From assembly GCF_013911965.1 (NCBI RefSeq), contig NZ_JACESE010000015.1, positions 1-64,000 on the forward strand: a DNA stretch of 64,000 nucleotides, in the 5' to 3' direction. Below, piece by piece: positions 61,988 to 64,000 of this stretch. The notes under the pieces were generated by a model that searched no databases, was not told the DNA's origin, and was given only the letters and a program-made list of their open reading frames with translations. Position 1 is the first letter of the stretch, and the number at the start of each line of letters is the position of its first letter. A program made the position numbers and the translations under genes. The DNA comes from Phenylobacterium sp. Lineage in GTDB: Bacteria; Pseudomonadota; Alphaproteobacteria; Caulobacterales; Caulobacteraceae.

Positions 61988-63190
61988 ATGAACCTTGATT
62001 TCTCCCCCGAGGACGTCGCCTTCCGCGAGGAAGTCCGCGCCTTCATCGCCGAGAACTATCCGAAGGACCTGCGCGCCAAGCAGGAGAGCGGCGAGCCGCT
62101 GGGCCGCGACGACTATCTGGCCTGGCACAAGGTGCTGGCCAAGAAGGGTTGGGTCGCGCCCTCCTGGCCCAAGGAGCATGGCGGCACCGACTGGACGCCG
62201 ACCCAGAAGTATATCTGGTCCGAGGAACAGGCCCGGGCCGACACCATCGCCGTCCTGCCCTTCGGCGTCAGCATGCTGGCCCCGGTGATCTACACCTTCG
62301 GCACCGAGGAGCAGAAGCAGCGCTTCCTGCCCGGCATCTATAATGGCGACGTCTGGTGGTGCCAGGGCTACTCCGAGCCGGGCGCCGGCTCCGACCTCGC
62401 CTCGCTGAAGACCCGCGCCGAGCGGGTGAAGGGCGACGACGGCAAGGAGTACTACATCGTCAACGGTCAGAAGACCTGGACCACGCTCGGCCAGTTCGCC
62501 GACTGGGGCTTCTTCCTCGTCCGCACCGATCCGGACGCCAAGCCGCAGGCCGGCATCTCCTTCCTTCTGATCGACATGAAGAGCCCCGGCATCGAGGTTC
62601 GCCCGATCATCACCCTGGAGGGCGGCCACGAGGTCAACGACGTCTTCCTCGACAATGTGAAGGTGCCGGTGGAGAACCGCATTTTCCACGAGAACCAGGG
62701 CTGGACCTGCGCCAAGGCCCTGCTGGCCCACGAGCGCTCCGGCATCGCCGGCGTCGCGCGCTCCAAGCGCGGCCTGGAGCGGCTGCGCGAGATGGCGACC
62801 ACCGAACAGAGCGATGTCGGCGGCCCCCTGCTGGCCGACCCCTTCTTCAAGCGGAAGGTGGCCGAGCTGGAGATCGACCTGACGGCGCTCGAGTTCACCG
62901 AGCTGCGGACGCTGGCCGGCGAATCCAGCGGCAAGGGCCCGGGTCCGGAATCCTCGATCCTCAAGATCAAGGGCACCGAGATCCAGCAGCGCCTGCAGGA
63001 ACTGGCGCTCGAGGCCGCCGGCCACTACGGCGCGCCCTTCCTGCGCGACCTCGGCCACAACGCCAACATCGGCCCCGACTACGCCGAAGGCCTGGCGGGC
63101 GAGTACTTCAACGGCCGCAAGACCTCGATCTACGGCGGCTCCAACGAGATCCAGCGCAACATCATCGCCAAGATGGTGCTGGGTCTCTGA
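61988..63190 (+). CDS. Acyl-CoA dehydrogenase
   Basis: A 400-residue flavoprotein. An N-terminal helical domain (FSPEDVAFREEVRAFI), the FAD/substrate motif YSEPGAGSDLASLKT near 129-143, GQKTWTTLGQFADWG and the C-terminal YGGSNEIQRNIIAKMVLGL fit the ACAD family. It is closest in style to the large subunit of pimeloyl-CoA-type or long-chain pairs. A second ACAD gene starts 114 bases later, a typical heterodimer arrangement. The start at 61988 matches the family N-terminus; an earlier in-frame ATG crosses the operator. Confidence 0.93.
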   Translation: MNLDFSPEDVAFREEVRAFIAENYPKDLRAKQESGEPLGRDDYLAWHKVLAKKGWVAPSWPKEHGGTDWTPTQKYIWSEEQARADTIAVLPFGVSMLAPVIYTFGTEEQKQRFLPGIYNGDVWWCQGYSEPGAGSDLASLKTRAERVKGDDGKEYYIVNGQKTWTTLGQFADWGFFLVRTDPDAKPQAGISFLLIDMKSPGIEVRPIITLEGGHEVNDVFLDNVKVPVENRIFHENQGWTCAKALLAHERSGIAGVARSKRGLERLREMATTEQSDVGGPLLADPFFKRKVAELEIDLTALEFTELRTLAGESSGKGPGPESSILKIKGTEIQQRLQELALEAAGHYGAPFLRDLGHNANIGPDYAEGLAGEYFNGRKTSIYGGSNEIQRNIIAKMVLGL

Positions 63191-63207
63191 GGTGAACCCG
63201 GAAGACA

Positions 63208-63230
63208 CCCCTCCCTCTTGCGGGGAGGGG
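63208..63230 (+). terminator. Stem-loop between two acyl-CoA dehydrogenase genes
   Basis: CCCCTCCC (63208-63215) and GGGAGGGG (63223-63230) form an 8-base stem with a TCTTGCG loop, 17 bases after the first gene's stop. There is no T-tract. It could tune the ratio of the two subunits and need not end transcription. Confidence 0.6.
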
Positions 63231-63304
63231 CCCTTCGCTCTGCCTGAACCGAATTTCCAAAGCCCTCGCGACGTGCGCTGAAGGGCTCTGAAGGAGACCG
63301 CTCC

Positions 63305-64000
63305 ATGGACTTCAACTTCACCGACGAACAGTCGATGCTGCGCGACACGGTCGCCAGCTACCTCTCCGACAACTACGGCTTCGATGCGCGGCGCGCGGCG
63401 ATCAAGAGCGAGGCCGGCTGGCGGCCGGAGGTCTGGAAGGCCTTCGCCGAAGAGCTCGGCATCCTGGGGGCGCCCTTCTCCGAAGACCATGGCGGCCTGG
63501 GCGGCGGCGCGGTCGAGAACATGATCGTCATGGAGGAGTTCGGCAAAGCCCTGGTGGTCGAGCCTTATATGGGCACGGTCGTCATCGGCGGCGGCTTCAT
63601 GAAGCATTCGGGCCACGCCGGCGCGGCTGACGTGATCGGCAAGATCATCGCCGGCGAAGCCACCATCGCCTTCGCCTATGCCGAGCCCCAGGCCCGCTAC
63701 GCCTGGCAGGACCTGAAGACCACGGCCAAGAAGGACGGTTCCGGCTACGTCCTGAACGGCCAGAAGGCGGTCGTGATCGGCGCCCCCTGGGCCACCCACC
63801 TGATCGTCACCGCCCGCACCGGCGGCGGCCAGCGCGACGCGCAGGGCGTGTCGGTCTTCCTGGTGGAGAAGTCCGCCAAGGGCGTGACCACCCGCGACTA
63901 TCCGACCGTCGATGGGCAGCGCGCCTCGGAAGTCACCTTCGAGAACGTCTCCCTGCCGGCCGAGGCCCTGATCGGGACCGAAGGCCAGGGCCTGCCGCTC
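63305..64000 (+). CDS. Acyl-CoA dehydrogenase, 3' end beyond window
   Basis: The first 232 residues are present. MDFNFTDEQSMLRDTVASYL, GILGAPFSEDHGGLGGGAVE (about 52-71), AYAEPQARYAW in place of the usual TEP-x-GSD signature, and GQKAVVIGAPWATHLIVTART fit the small subunit of paired ACADs (PimD-like). The atypical middle motif suggests the FAD/substrate contacts are shared with the partner subunit encoded upstream. The gene is cut by the window end. Confidence 0.9.
   Translation, partial: MDFNFTDEQSMLRDTVASYLSDNYGFDARRAAIKSEAGWRPEVWKAFAEELGILGAPFSEDHGGLGGGAVENMIVMEEFGKALVVEPYMGTVVIGGGFMKHSGHAGAADVIGKIIAGEATIAFAYAEPQARYAWQDLKTTAKKDGSGYVLNGQKAVVIGAPWATHLIVTARTGGGQRDAQGVSVFLVEKSAKGVTTRDYPTVDGQRASEVTFENVSLPAEALIGTEGQGLPL

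Overview
GC-rich window (roughly 70% G+C by eye) from an alphaproteobacterium, most likely a member of the Caulobacterales (Caulobacter, Phenylobacterium or a close relative). The evidence is five large TonB-dependent receptors, short intergenic gaps, GTG/ATGA-coupled starts, GGAAC-N16-CGTT promoter matches typical of alphaproteobacterial EcfG/SigT sigma factors, and a locus that matches the Caulobacter SigF-NrsF/bufferin arrangement. I saw no rRNA, tRNA, CRISPR array, prophage or insertion sequence. No gap without a gene exceeds 300 bases.

Layout. 1-6.3 kb: a carboxylate-type uptake and catabolism cluster. AtuA-like and DUF4387 genes diverge from a TonB receptor, CitMHS symporter and class II aldolase across a strong dyad symmetry. 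6.3-16.5 kb: a YwqG-like protein, a TonB receptor, then a FecI-like sigma factor, FecR-like anti-sigma factor and STN-domain TonB receptor, followed by an exported M17 aminopeptidase. 16.5-24.2 kb: PurU, an unknown protein, a hybrid histidine kinase, a PepSY membrane protein with a coupled 62-residue partner, a phosphate-selective-type porin and a polymer-forming membrane protein. 24.3-32.2 kb: a membrane PQQ dehydrogenase, three small secreted proteins, a two-component system, a small membrane protein, an orphan response regulator and free methionine-R-sulfoxide reductase. 32.2-38 kb: acyltransferase, glycosyltransferase and JmjC-like genes, a thiolase, an SDR and two small coupled genes. 38-42.4 kb: a TonB receptor and a globin-coupled chemoreceptor.

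42.4-48.1 kb is the most coherent system. A bufferin-type RiPP operon (DUF2282 precursor, MNIO/DUF692 enzyme, DUF2063 partner, DoxX) is transcribed away from an ECF sigma factor and a DUF1109 anti-sigma factor. Both divergent promoters carry the same GTAACC-N16-CGAA motif, so the sigma factor very probably drives itself and the RiPP operon. A PQQ-type sugar dehydrogenase lipoprotein and an orphan ModB-type permease trail the two arms.

48.3-53.3 kb: an inverted-order soluble chemoreceptor, then an ABC transporter with a His-rich extracytoplasmic segment and a DUF3299 protein. This diverges from merC across a good Zur-box match, suggesting a zinc-responsive module. 53.4-64 kb: DusA, a TonB receptor, GNAT, an aspartic protease, DUF1289, a small secreted protein, a phospholipase D/EEP convergent pair and two consecutive acyl-CoA dehydrogenases, the second cut by the window end.
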